Numbered from the stretch's first letter, positions 8,985-18,018 are shown. The stretch is DNA of 56,938 nt from Flavobacteriaceae bacterium (GCA_030829155.1 JAURBD010000001.1:1-56938), one strand, 5' to 3'. The notes: generated from the letters alone by a model not told the origin. Translations and numbers: made by a program.

Positions 8985-10109
8985 ATGTTACCGCTCAGTT
9001 TCAAATCAGGTTTTGTGTTCGGAAAACACATAAAAAAAGTTCAGACACCCTTCGAACGTCTATTTGAAATATTCAAAGAACTCATTACTCATACTTCAGG
9101 TGATTTTGATGAAGCAATTGATTGGTTGAGAGAATTGGATAAAGAATATAAACTCACAGATGAAGATTACACCATTGATGATTTTGTAGACGATTTACTT
9201 AAAAGATCTTTTATTCAATCCAAAACAGGCACTGGGGGTAAAAACGATAGAATGCAACTTACCGCCAAAACAGAAAAATTACTCAGAGAGCATGCCCTAA
9301 AACAAATCTTTGGGAAATTAAAACGATCTGGATCAGGAAATCATAAAACAAAAAAATTAGGTCAAGGAGAGGAAACCACAGGTGAATTAAAAGCATATCA
9401 ATTTGGAGATGGATTGGAAAAAATTGATGTTACAGAGAGCATAAAAAATGCTCAAATAAGGTCAGTTGGGGATGATTTTACTTTACAACACCAAGATTTG
9501 GTTGTTGAAGATTCTATGCATAAAACTCAAATGAGTACTGTTCTAATGATTGACATCAGCCACAGCATGATTCTTTATGGTGAGGATCGCATTACCCCGG
9601 CCAAAAAAGTTGCAATGGCATTAGCCGAGCTCATTACAACACGATATCCAAAAGACACCCTTGACATATTAGTCTTTGGAAATGATGCTAAACCTATTGA
9701 ACTCAAAAAAATTCCTTACTTAGAAGTAGGTCCATATCATACCAATACAGTAGCTGGTCTTGAATTAGCTATGGACATGCTTCGAAGAAAAAAAAATACC
9801 AACAAACAAATTTTCATGATTACAGATGGAAAACCAAGTTGTTTAAAAATGCCCGATGGAACCTACTATAAAAACAGTGTCGGTTTGGACGATGTAATTG
9901 TAGAAAAATGCTATAATATGGCCAGACAGGCAAAAAAAATACACATCCCGATAACAACCTTTATGATAGCACAAGATCAATATCTGCAACATTTTGTTCG
10001 GGAATTCACCAAAGCCAACCAAGGGAAAGCATTCTTTACAGGCTTAAAAGGCTTGGGTGAAATGATCTTTGAAGATTATGAAAAAAACAGAAAAAAACGT
10101 TTAGGCTAA
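8985..10109 (+). CDS. VWA-domain protein, partner of Mg-chelatase-like AAA+ ATPase
   Basis: 374 residues, no signal peptide, so cytoplasmic. A helical, charged N-terminal half (1-180) is followed by a von Willebrand A domain with an intact MIDAS motif, D190-I-S192-H-S194 (VLMIDISHSM). It also has the second metal-site segment (NTVAGLELAMDML) and ITDGKPS. VWA proteins of this type work with MoxR/chelatase AAA+ ATPases in metal insertion or protein remodelling, and the AAA+ gene follows 23 bases downstream. It resembles BchD-like and ViaA-like proteins in principle only. The target is unknown. Confidence 0.82.
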   Translation: MLPLSFKSGFVFGKHIKKVQTPFERLFEIFKELITHTSGDFDEAIDWLRELDKEYKLTDEDYTIDDFVDDLLKRSFIQSKTGTGGKNDRMQLTAKTEKLLREHALKQIFGKLKRSGSGNHKTKKLGQGEETTGELKAYQFGDGLEKIDVTESIKNAQIRSVGDDFTLQHQDLVVEDSMHKTQMSTVLMIDISHSMILYGEDRITPAKKVAMALAELITTRYPKDTLDILVFGNDAKPIELKKIPYLEVGPYHTNTVAGLELAMDMLRRKKNTNKQIFMITDGKPSCLKMPDGTYYKNSVGLDDVIVEKCYNMARQAKKIHIPITTFMIAQDQYLQHFVREFTKANQGKAFFTGLKGLGEMIFEDYEKNRKKRLG

Positions 10110-10132
10110 CCTAAAGTTTCAATTATATTATT

Positions 10133-11596
10133 ATGAAAAGAGAACAAGTTATAACCCTTGGGGAATTAAAAAAAACAGATTATTCCTCAAGAAATATTCA
10201 ACAAGAACTGGCTCAAAATTTAAAAGAACGTTTGCGTTCTGGAAGGAAAACTTTTGAAGGTTTAGTTGGTTATGAAAATACTGTAATTCCTGATGTTGAA
10301 CGTGCAATACTATCTGGGCACAATATTAATTTACTCGGACTAAGAGGGCAAGCCAAAACTCGATTAGCGCGTCAAATGACTGAATTATTAGACGAATGGA
10401 TTCCCGTTGTAAAAGGATCTGAAATCAATGATGACCCACTCAATCCAATCAGTCACAAAGCTAAGGAAATCATTTCTGAAAATGGAGATCAAACCGAGAT
10501 CAACTGGTTACATAGATCAGATCGTTTTTTCGAAAAACTAGCTACTCCAGATGTTACCGTTGCAGATCTTATTGGTGATGTTGATCCCATAAAAGCATCA
10601 AACCTAAAACTTTCTTATGCAGACGAGCGTGTCATTCATTTTGGGATGATTCCCAGAGCACACCGATGTATTTTTGTGCTTAACGAGCTTCCCGATCTGC
10701 AAGCGAGAATTCAAGTTGCCTTGTTTTCAATATTACAAGAAAAAGAAATTCAAATTCGAGGATTTAAATTAAGGCTACCCATTGCTGCACAATTAATTTT
10801 TACCGCAAACCCTGAAGACTACACCAATAGGGGTAGTATTGTAACCCCACTAAAAGACAGGATCGGCTCACAGATTCTTACGCATTACCCACACAACAGA
10901 GATATTGCAAAAACCATAACCAGGCAAGAAGCCATCCTAACAGAAGAACAAGCAGAAAAAATTCATATTCCTGAATTAGCTCGGGATATTCTAGAACAAA
11001 TTGGTTTTGAAGCTCGAAAAAGTGAATATGTAGATTCAAAAAGTGGAGTAAGTGCTCGAATGAGTATTACTGCATTTGAAAATTTGATCAGTACAGCCGA
11101 AAGGCGTTTGCTCATCACAGGAGATTCAAATTCGGCAATAAGGATGTCCGATTTTATGGGAATTATACCTGCCATAAATGGTAAAATTGAATTGGTTTAC
11201 GAGGGAGAACAAGAAGGTGCAGAACAAATATCGTATCACCTCATTTCAGAATCCATCAAAACATTGTTTACAGATTATTTCCCAAAAATCGAAAAACTAC
11301 AAAAAGAAGATGAAGTTGGGCCGTACAACAAAATTTTAGAATGGTTTTTTAAGGACAATGAACTTTTTCTTGAAGACACAATATCTAATCGAGAGTATCA
11401 AGATTCGTTAACACTTATCCCTGGAATCGATGAAGTTTTAAATTCCAATTTGAAGGATGTGACAAAGGAAGATCGATGCTTTATGATGGAATTTTTACTG
11501 TGGGGACTCGAAGCCAATAAAAAATTAAATAAATACAGAACGCTTGAAGGTTTTCAATTTAAAGATTCATTGGGGAGTTACATCAATGGTTTGTGA
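10133..11596 (+). CDS. Mg-chelatase/MoxR-type AAA+ ATPase
   Basis: 487 residues. Walker A is G69-L-R-G-Q-A-K75-T76. Walker B is the CIFVLNELPDL segment, with N-E instead of the usual D-E. An arginine-containing sensor region is near LFSILQEKEIQIRGFKLRLP and FTANPEDYTNRG. The helical C-terminal half has no recognised domain. The chelatase-I-like core followed by a lid fits AAA+ motors that act with the VWA protein encoded just upstream. Because cobN/bchH-type chelatase large subunits are absent here, protein remodelling or an unassigned metal-insertion role are both possible. Family assignment is firm; function is open. Confidence 0.85.
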   Translation: MKREQVITLGELKKTDYSSRNIQQELAQNLKERLRSGRKTFEGLVGYENTVIPDVERAILSGHNINLLGLRGQAKTRLARQMTELLDEWIPVVKGSEINDDPLNPISHKAKEIISENGDQTEINWLHRSDRFFEKLATPDVTVADLIGDVDPIKASNLKLSYADERVIHFGMIPRAHRCIFVLNELPDLQARIQVALFSILQEKEIQIRGFKLRLPIAAQLIFTANPEDYTNRGSIVTPLKDRIGSQILTHYPHNRDIAKTITRQEAILTEEQAEKIHIPELARDILEQIGFEARKSEYVDSKSGVSARMSITAFENLISTAERRLLITGDSNSAIRMSDFMGIIPAINGKIELVYEGEQEGAEQISYHLISESIKTLFTDYFPKIEKLQKEDEVGPYNKILEWFFKDNELFLEDTISNREYQDSLTLIPGIDEVLNSNLKDVTKEDRCFMMEFLLWGLEANKKLNKYRTLEGFQFKDSLGSYINGL

Positions 11597-11772
11597 TACA
11601 AATTTATTCACGCATACTCTCTAACGTACTACTGTTTAGAATCTTCAATGTTTGATAATGTACCTGTTCAAAAATTGATTTTATTTTACAGGTCTTTTTA
11701 TTACACTTATCACAATTTGTGAAATAATTCAAAGAAACACATGAAAGCATAGCAATTGGACCACCAATGATA

Positions 11773-12096
11773 GATGTTCAAATAAAAAAATACATGGTTT
11801 ATGTAAAAAAAAGGAATATTAGTAAATGTAGCAGATACTCCCGACCTTTGTGACTTCTATATGGGAGCAATTGTGACTAAAGGAAATTTAAAAATTGGAA
11901 TTTCAACCAATGGAAAATCTCCTACCTTAGCGAAAAGAATTCGACAATTTTTAGAAGAATTATTCCCTTAGAAAGTAAATGATTTACTCTATAATTTACA
12001 AAATATAGAAAATCAATTACGGGGGATTTTGAATTTAAAGTACAAGAGATAAATAAAATGACTAAATCAATTTTAGAAAAAAATGATACAAACTGA
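11773..12096 (+). pseudogene. Decayed precorrin-2 dehydrogenase / siroheme synthase (C-terminal remnant)
   Basis: Reading in shifting frames recovers a clear family signature. From 11822 the frame gives VNVADTPDLCDFYMGAIVTK, then GNLKIGISTNGKSPTLAKRI, RQFLEELFP and a TAG at 11969-11971. The same frame continues as KVNDLLYNLQNIENQLR, then one base is missing in a G5 run (12021-12025), after which DFEFKVQEINKMTKSILEKN runs to a TGA at 12094-12096. Upstream, a second frameshift falls in an A8 run near 11804-11811. This matches Met8p/CysG-N type enzymes of flavobacteria. The old end overlaps the next gene start, as if once coupled. The preceding stretch 11597-11772 shows no coding I can support and may be the eroded 5' half. 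Confidence 0.85.
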
Positions 12097-13114
12097 TATA
12101 ATCATCGTAGGAGCAGGTCCAGTAGGTTTATTTACTGTTTTTGAAGCGGGTCTTATGAAGCTAAAGTGCCACCTAATTGATGTTATTCCTCAAGCAGGTG
12201 GACAATTAACTGAAATATATCCTAAAAAACCAATCTATGATATTCCTGGCTTTCCCTCAATTTTGGCAGGGCAATTGGTCAACAATCTTTTAAAACAAGC
12301 AGAACCCTTTCATCCAGGATTTACTTTAGGTGAGCGTGCCGAAACTATAGAAAAACAAGAAGATGGAAACTTTATTGTAACTACATCTGAAGGCACTGAG
12401 CACATGGCGCCAACTGTAATAATTGCTGGAGGTTTAGGAAGTTTTGAACCTCGAAAACCCAAAATTGATTCCCTTAGTCATTTTGAAAAAAAGGGAGTTG
12501 AATATATGGTGCGAGAACCAAAGAACTTCATCGGTAAAAAATTATTTATATCAGGTGGTGGAGATTCTGCTTTAGATTGGGCTATTTATTTTGCTGAAAA
12601 TCATAGTATCCCAGTTGGTTTGGTTCATAGAACGGACATGTTTAGAGGTCATAAAGATTCTGTTGAAAAAATATATGATCTCCAAAAAAAGGGGGAAATT
12701 GAACTCTTCACTCATGCCGAAGTCATTGATCTAAAAGGCGAGAATCAATTGGAGCAGATTGTTGTGAAACAAAAAGATAAAAATGCGATTGAAATTAATG
12801 TGGATTACTGGTTTCCATTATTTGGTTTATCTCCAAAATTAGGTCCTATTGCCAATTGGGGATTAGAAATTGAAAAAAATGCCATAAAAGTAGACAACAC
12901 TTTAGACTATCAAACAAACATTCCAGGTGTTTTTGCAATCGGAGATGTTAACACCTATCCGGGTAAGTTAAAATTAATCTTATGCGGTTTTCATGAAGCA
13001 ACTTTAGCGGTTCAAACTGCGTACAAGATAATCTATCCAAATAAACGTTTTACAATGAAGTACACGACAGTTCAAGGTATTCAGGGGTTTGAGCCTGATT
13101 CCGTAAAAGTGTAA
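12083..13114 (+). CDS. Ferredoxin--NADP(+) reductase, thioredoxin-reductase-like type
   Basis: 343 residues, soluble flavoprotein. The FAD motif VGAGPVGLFTVFEAG is at about 9-23, AGGQLTEIYPKKPIYDIPGF follows, and the NADPH-binding motif is SGGGDSALDWA. The C-terminal FAD closure is GVFAIGDVNTYPGKLKLI. There is no redox CxxC between the domains, which separates it from thioredoxin reductase and fits the TrxB-like FNR family (EC 1.18.1.2). It sits directly after the decayed siroheme gene. In relatives this enzyme supplies reduced ferredoxin next to sulfite-reduction genes, so the survival of FNR alone suggests another essential use. The ATG overlaps the pseudogene end. Confidence 0.92.
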   Translation: MIQTDIIIVGAGPVGLFTVFEAGLMKLKCHLIDVIPQAGGQLTEIYPKKPIYDIPGFPSILAGQLVNNLLKQAEPFHPGFTLGERAETIEKQEDGNFIVTTSEGTEHMAPTVIIAGGLGSFEPRKPKIDSLSHFEKKGVEYMVREPKNFIGKKLFISGGGDSALDWAIYFAENHSIPVGLVHRTDMFRGHKDSVEKIYDLQKKGEIELFTHAEVIDLKGENQLEQIVVKQKDKNAIEINVDYWFPLFGLSPKLGPIANWGLEIEKNAIKVDNTLDYQTNIPGVFAIGDVNTYPGKLKLILCGFHEATLAVQTAYKIIYPNKRFTMKYTTVQGIQGFEPDSVKV

Positions 13115-13241
13115 AAGAAAAATAGAATTTTTTTAACAGATTTTTTAGAAAAAATTACCACACCCTTAACAAGACTTTCATTTTATACTAGATACTTTTA
13201 CATTATAGTTTTCATGTATTTGTTAAGAATTTTGATTAACA

Positions 13242-13279
13242 ACTCCTCAATACAGCTGATATTGAGGAGTTTTTCTTTT
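13242..13279 (+). terminator. Intrinsic terminator after the ferredoxin reductase gene
   Basis: A perfect 11-bp stem, ACTCCTCAATA (13242-13252) with TATTGAGGAGT (13260-13270), has a 7-base loop and a T-rich tract to 13279. It lies about 128 bases after the FNR stop. Confidence 0.85.
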
Positions 13280-13289
13280 CATACCTTTG
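13262..13289 (+). promoter_or_regulatory. Predicted promoter for the Smr-like gene, overlapping the terminator
   Basis: TACCTTTG at 13282-13289 is an exact -7 match. A TTG at 13262-13264 lies 17 bases upstream, within the normal spacing, and sits inside the right arm of the preceding terminator stem. The -7 box ends six bases before the ATG at 13296, so the mRNA is probably leaderless. Confidence 0.6.
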
Positions 13290-13295
13290 TATTCG

Positions 13296-13547
13296 ATGAA
13301 AAAAAACAAGGATAGTGTACTAAGTATTGATCTTCACGGAATTCGGCATAAACAAGCCCTTGAATTGGTTCATAAAACCATAGATGAGTGTTCCAAAAAA
13401 GGGAGTTTTTCACTTACTGTTATCACAGGAAATTCAACGGTTCTTCAAGAACGCATATTTTCAGAATGTCTAGAAAGTTCCAAGTTTACCTATTTTATTC
13501 CTTCTTGGAATATGGGTCAAATCATTGTAGAACATATTGAATTGTAA
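13296..13547 (+). CDS. Small Smr-like domain protein
   Basis: 83 residues from the ATG at 13296; an earlier in-frame TTG at 13287 lies inside the promoter box and is unlikely. The pattern SIDLHGIRHKQALELVHKTI followed by SLTVITGNS and a C-terminal strand resembles the Smr fold (DLHG motif, helix, then V.TG strand) known from MutS2 and small nuclease-like proteins. The second catalytic-loop motif HGxG is not typical here (ITGNSTVLQERI), so nuclease activity is doubtful. No signal peptide. It stands alone between a terminator and decayed DNA. Confidence 0.65.
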   Translation: MKKNKDSVLSIDLHGIRHKQALELVHKTIDECSKKGSFSLTVITGNSTVLQERIFSECLESSKFTYFIPSWNMGQIIVEHIEL

Positions 13548-13600
13548 TTTGAACGTTAAGAGTTAATTTAAAATTAATTACATTTCCAACTAATCTAGTT

Positions 13601-13711
13601 AATATAACTCAACAACATTACAATCAAGGATATACCAAAGTTTATAATCTTTATGGAGGAATTTTTGAGTGGATCAACCAAGGCAAGTTTTCAAAAATTC
13701 AAATGGATTAA
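13601..13711 (+). pseudogene. Rhodanese-domain fragment (C-terminal part)
   Basis: An open stretch without a start codon reads NITQQHYNQGYTKVYNLYGG then IFEWINQGKFSKIQMD before a TAA at 13709-13711. The segment GYTKVYNLYGGIFEWINQG is the conserved C-terminal strand-helix of single-domain rhodaneses. The catalytic loop with its cysteine is not found upstream, and the sequence after the stop is eroded. I see nothing else in the rest of the 13548-13905 interval. Confidence 0.7.
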
Positions 13712-13905
13712 CCAACACGATCCATTGCTTAGAGAATAGTTTTACCAAATGGATAAAAATGGAGATATTTTTTATTGATCTCTGAGAAAATCACATTATT
13801 TTTATTAAAATATAAAAAAAATTATTGAGCTTTAAAATGACTTAGATGTTAAAAGTTGAATGATTTTGAGATTATTTTGTTAATTTAGGAAATATATCAA
13901 ATATT

Positions 13906-14076
13906 ATGACTGAGGTTGTTATTGTTGTTATCGCAATTATCGTACTCATCGTTGGTGTCATTATTTACGGAGTTGTCAGTACTACGATGGGTACTGAAGA
14001 AGATGTAAATAAAAATTTTATACCCGATCGTTTTGAAAGAATGGCAGGTAAAGATCCAAAAGAAAAAAGTAGTTGA
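13906..14076 (+). CDS. Short single-span membrane protein
   Basis: 56 residues from ATG 13906 to TGA 14074-14076. Residues 3-25 form one strongly hydrophobic segment (EVVIVVIAIIVLIVGVIIYG). A hydrophilic tail follows, with STTMGTEEDVNKNFIPDRFE and a lysine-rich end (KDPKEKSS). The clean hydrophobic/charged layout suggests a real gene: N-terminal anchor with cytoplasmic tail. No family is recognised. It lies between the rhodanese remnant and the convergent tRNA-Gln. Confidence 0.6.
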   Translation: MTEVVIVVIAIIVLIVGVIIYGVVSTTMGTEEDVNKNFIPDRFERMAGKDPKEKSS

Positions 14077-14206
14077 ATATAAATTCACTGCTTTTAAGAA
14101 GTATGAGAGTAAATTTATTTTGAAATGTTAAAAACTTAAACATTGATAAATAGATTCGGAATTTTATTGGATTTTATTTTTGTAATTATTTTAGAAATAA
14201 AAATAT

Positions 14207-14233
14207 AAAACCCCCAGTTTTACTGAGGGTTTT
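14207..14233 (-). terminator. Bidirectional terminator hairpin beside tRNA-Gln
   Basis: AAAACCCTCAGT pairs with ACTGGGGGTTTT across a 3-base loop on the minus strand (12 bp with one G-U), followed by a T-rich run. It abuts the 3' end of the tRNA and can also end rightward transcripts from the small membrane-protein gene. Confidence 0.8.
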
Positions 14234-14234
14234 G

Positions 14235-14307
14235 TTGGTCTACTAGGGCTCGAACCTAGACTCTTCTGGACCAAAACCAGACGTGTTGCCAGTTACACCA
14301 TAGACCA
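14235..14307 (-). tRNA. tRNA-Gln(TTG)
   Basis: The minus strand folds as a 73-base cloverleaf. The acceptor stem is TGGTCTA with TAGACCA. The anticodon stem is TCTGG/CCAGA around loop TTTTGGT, giving anticodon TTG (Gln, CAA). The T arm contains GGTTCGAGCCC. CCA is not encoded after the discriminator A. It is the only tRNA found in the window. Confidence 0.95.
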
Positions 14308-14457
14308 ATAACAGAGGTGCAAATTTAATAGAATTATTTGCTAAGACAAACCATTTCTTAAAAATAATTAATTCTTAAGGAATATAAAGTTTGCATTCTG
14401 TTAAATTCAAGGTTGTTTCTTCAAATATTCTTACATTCGTTTTCATAAAATTGACCT

Positions 14458-17400
14458 ATGAACGAAACACAATTCAAATTTTGGGATCGCATTTTGGGAT
14501 GGAGTATTTTCGGAATTGCACTTCTAACATTTTGCATCACCGTTGAGCCCACAGCTAGTTTTTGGGATGCAAGCGAATATATTGCGACTTCGGCAAAATT
14601 ACAAGTAGGTCATCCGCCAGGTGCACCTTTTTATCAGATGATGGGTGCGTTTTTTGCTGTTTTTGCCAATGGGCCAGAGCAAATTGCTCTAATGGTAAAT
14701 TTAATGTCTGTTTTTTCTAGTGCATTTACCATTCTATTTTTATTCTGGACCCTAACTCTTCTACTTAAAAAAATGCCAGGATTTAATACTCTTGAAACCT
14801 CAACTGATGCAATTGGTCTTTTTGGAAGTGCTGCTGTTGGAGCTTTAGCATTCTGCTTTTCAGATAGTTTTTGGTTTAATGCGGTTGAGGCCGAAGTATA
14901 TGCTATGGCAACATGTATTCTTTCTCTTCTCTTTTGGTTAAGTCTTCGTTGGGAACAAGAAATGAATACTCCAAGGGGGGATCGTTGGCTGTTACTAATC
15001 TCCTTTATCATCGGGCTTTCCTTTGGGGTTCACTTCATGGGTCTCTTAACTATTCCAGCTATTGGAATGCTTTATTATTTTAAAAACACAAAAACGGTTA
15101 CCTTAAAAGGATTTTTAATTGCAAATATTGTATCCGTTGCTGTTTTACTTTTTATTTTCAAACTCTTACTTCCTCTTACGCTTACCTTATTTGGAAAGAT
15201 GGAGGTATATTTTGTCAATAATCTTGGCTTTTCATTCAACAGCGGGACTATTTTTACAACACTTTTACTTTTAGGTTTTTTTATATATACACTAAGTTTT
15301 ACACATAAAAAAAATTATGTCAATCTAAACACTGGAATTCTCTGTATTCTTTTTGTTTTTCTGGGATTTTCCTCTTGGATTATGCTCCCGATACGTGCCA
15401 ATGCCAATACGGTTATTAATGAAAATTCTCCTTCTGATGCGCGTCAGTTATTAGCATACTACAATCTTGAACAATATCCCGAAACAAAATTATTCTATGG
15501 CCCCATGTTTTCTGATATGTATGCAGGACAAGATGAACAAGAACCTTACATCGATGATAAGCCCAAATATGAACGAGATCAAAACACGGGACGCTACATA
15601 ATTGTTAATAACTGGAAAGGTTCAAGGATTAACGCAAATTCAAAACATAAAGGCTTACTTCCAAGGTTACACAGTTCTGAACATGCAGCAAATTACATGA
15701 ACTTTACAGAGCCTCTGGAGTTTACCATAAAACCAGAATACAGAGGAATTAAAGAGTTACAAGGAGAGGTTCAATCTTTTAGGCAAGAGGCAATACAAGG
15801 GTCTGTATCTGGCGAGGATTACCATGAGTTTTTCAAAAAAATGTCTCCTTACATCAACATTGAAAAACCCTCGTTTTTAAGTAATATGAGGTATTTGTTT
15901 GAGTACCAAATAGGATATATGTATGTGCGTTATTTTATGTGGAATTTTACTGGAAGGCAAAATGATGTTCAAGGACGTTATGATCTCCTCAGTGGGAATT
16001 GGATCAGCGGAATCCCTTTCATTGACTCGATTCGTCTAGGTAACCAAAATGAATTGAGCGATGATGCATTAAACAACAAAGCCAGAAACACCTATTTTTT
16101 CTTTCCATTAATTCTAGGTTTAATTGGTGTTTTCTTTTTGTTTGGTCAAGATAAAATGAAATTTTGGGTATTGATGTTGTTTTTCCTTTTTACAGGATTA
16201 GCGCTTAAGATCTACCTAAACGAGCGGCCTTTTGAACCAAGAGAGCGTGATTATGCTTTAGTAGGCTCGTTCTATGTGTTCGCAATTTGGATTGGAATGG
16301 GAGCTTTTGCCATGGCACAAAATCTCAAAAGCAAATGGTCCAGTAAATTTGCCGTACCCATTTCTATATCCTTATGTTTTTTGGCAGTCCCAATCCTTAT
16401 GGGATTTCAAAACTGGGATGATCATGATCGTTCAGAGCGATTCACCGCTCAATCCATTTCGAAGTCATATTTAACCTCAATACAAGAAGATGTTGGTGCT
16501 ATTATTTTTACTATTGGAGATAACGACACTTTTGCATTGTGGTATGCTCAAGACATCGAAGAATATCGAAGAGATGTGCGGCCGATCAATACTTCTTTGA
16601 TTGCTACGGATTGGTATATTGATCAAATGAAACGTAAAACATACAACAGTGAAGCTATTTCGATTCAGCTGGAACACCCTCAATATGCCTATGGAGTTCG
16701 AGACTACATAAAACACGAGTCAATTATTGACAGTATTCGTTGGGATATCAAAGATTTTATGAATTGGGTTTCTAGTGATGATCCCAGGAATAAATTCAAA
16801 AGAATAATTCAAAAATCTGGTGGTGATCCTGAACTTTATCCTGTTAGTACACAAGAAATGATTTTTTATCCCACCAATAAAATAAGAGTAAATGTCAATG
16901 TGGAGAATGTAATAGAAAGCGGATTGGTAAAGGAAAAGGATCGCGATTTAATCGTTCCTTACATTGATATTGATTTACCTCGAAATGGTTTGTATAAAAA
17001 TCAATTGATTATGCTTGATATTTTGGCAAATAATGATTGGAAGCGGCCAATCTATTTTACAGGTGGAAGCTTTGATGATTCCGAATATTTATGGATGAAA
17101 AATTATCTCCAACTCGAAGGATTAGTCTATAAGTTGGTGCCTATCAAGACTCAAAAAAATAAAAACAACCCTTATCTCATGGGAAGAATTGATGCTGACT
17201 TGATGTATGAGATTGTTAAAAAATGGGAATGGGGGAATTCTTATAGCCCAGAAATATATCACGATCCAGAAACAAGAAAAAATAGTATCTCCTACAGAGG
17301 TAATATGGCACGTTTGGCAGAAGTTCTTATTGACGAAGGAAAACCTGAAAAAGCAAAGGAAATCATTGATCTGAATTTAGAGAAAATGCCTGTTGATTTT

Positions 17401-18018
17401 TTTGGATACTACAGTCTTTTGACCCCTTTCATTGAAGGGTATTATCGCATTAATGAGCAAGAAGATGCGCGCAAACTTTTTGAAAAAATTGCTAGAAAAC
17501 ACCAAGATGAATTGGACTATTTCAATAGCCTTTCATTAAACCTTCAATATGAACTTGGAGAAGATATATTAACCGAGATTGAACGTTATCGTGCCTTGAT
17601 TGAGGTTGTTGTGGACAATAAAGATAAAGAGTTTATCAGTTCTAAGATTATAGAATTTCAACGCTATTCAGCTCCTTTTGAATTTCTTTATGGTAGCTAT
17701 GACTACTTTACAAGCCAAGAAGACTTTGTGGAAGGCCTTTATATAGGTGGTAATCAAGCAGCAGCACGTTTATTGATTGAAAATATTTCTGCGGTTTATG
17801 AAAAAAGACTATCAAGTCTGAGTAGTTTTCCAGCTGAAGAGCAAAAGTATTATGAAGAAATCATCATGGATGAAATCAATGGATACAGAAAGTTAATACT
17901 TTTTGTAAGTCTTTATGATGATGATGTTTATCGAGATAAAATGGAGAAACGTATTTTCAAAGCTATTGAGCCTCTTGAAATTTTTAATCGCTTATTTGAT
18001 AACGCAACAGAGGAATAG
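14458..18018 (+). CDS. DUF2723 / GT117-family membrane glycosyltransferase
   Basis: 1186 residues. A polytopic N-terminal half has about ten or more hydrophobic segments, beginning GWSIFGIALLTFCITVEPTA. The family signature TASFWDASEYIATSAKLQVG follows, with an acidic residue in the first loop as in GT-C enzymes, then HPPGAPFYQMMGAFF. From about residue 660 the protein is a large soluble domain (IFTIGDNDTFALWYAQDIEE, WKRPIYFTGGS). A helical repeat-like C-terminus (RLAEVLIDEGKPEKAKEIID) recalls TPR pairs. DUF2723 proteins are now classed as GT117, proposed lipid-sugar-dependent protein O-mannosyltransferases of Bacteroidota. The acceptor here is unknown. It faces tRNA-Gln upstream and is convergent with the thioredoxin-fold gene, stop to stop. 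Confidence 0.88.
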   Translation: MNETQFKFWDRILGWSIFGIALLTFCITVEPTASFWDASEYIATSAKLQVGHPPGAPFYQMMGAFFAVFANGPEQIALMVNLMSVFSSAFTILFLFWTLTLLLKKMPGFNTLETSTDAIGLFGSAAVGALAFCFSDSFWFNAVEAEVYAMATCILSLLFWLSLRWEQEMNTPRGDRWLLLISFIIGLSFGVHFMGLLTIPAIGMLYYFKNTKTVTLKGFLIANIVSVAVLLFIFKLLLPLTLTLFGKMEVYFVNNLGFSFNSGTIFTTLLLLGFFIYTLSFTHKKNYVNLNTGILCILFVFLGFSSWIMLPIRANANTVINENSPSDARQLLAYYNLEQYPETKLFYGPMFSDMYAGQDEQEPYIDDKPKYERDQNTGRYIIVNNWKGSRINANSKHKGLLPRLHSSEHAANYMNFTEPLEFTIKPEYRGIKELQGEVQSFRQEAIQGSVSGEDYHEFFKKMSPYINIEKPSFLSNMRYLFEYQIGYMYVRYFMWNFTGRQNDVQGRYDLLSGNWISGIPFIDSIRLGNQNELSDDALNNKARNTYFFFPLILGLIGVFFLFGQDKMKFWVLMLFFLFTGLALKIYLNERPFEPRERDYALVGSFYVFAIWIGMGAFAMAQNLKSKWSSKFAVPISISLCFLAVPILMGFQNWDDHDRSERFTAQSISKSYLTSIQEDVGAIIFTIGDNDTFALWYAQDIEEYRRDVRPINTSLIATDWYIDQMKRKTYNSEAISIQLEHPQYAYGVRDYIKHESIIDSIRWDIKDFMNWVSSDDPRNKFKRIIQKSGGDPELYPVSTQEMIFYPTNKIRVNVNVENVIESGLVKEKDRDLIVPYIDIDLPRNGLYKNQLIMLDILANNDWKRPIYFTGGSFDDSEYLWMKNYLQLEGLVYKLVPIKTQKNKNNPYLMGRIDADLMYEIVKKWEWGNSYSPEIYHDPETRKNSISYRGNMARLAEVLIDEGKPEKAKEIIDLNLEKMPVDFFGYYSLLTPFIEGYYRINEQEDARKLFEKIARKHQDELDYFNSLSLNLQYELGEDILTEIERYRALIEVVVDNKDKEFISSKIIEFQRYSAPFEFLYGSYDYFTSQEDFVEGLYIGGNQAAARLLIENISAVYEKRLSSLSSFPAEEQKYYEEIIMDEINGYRKLILFVSLYDDDVYRDKMEKRIFKAIEPLEIFNRLFDNATEE

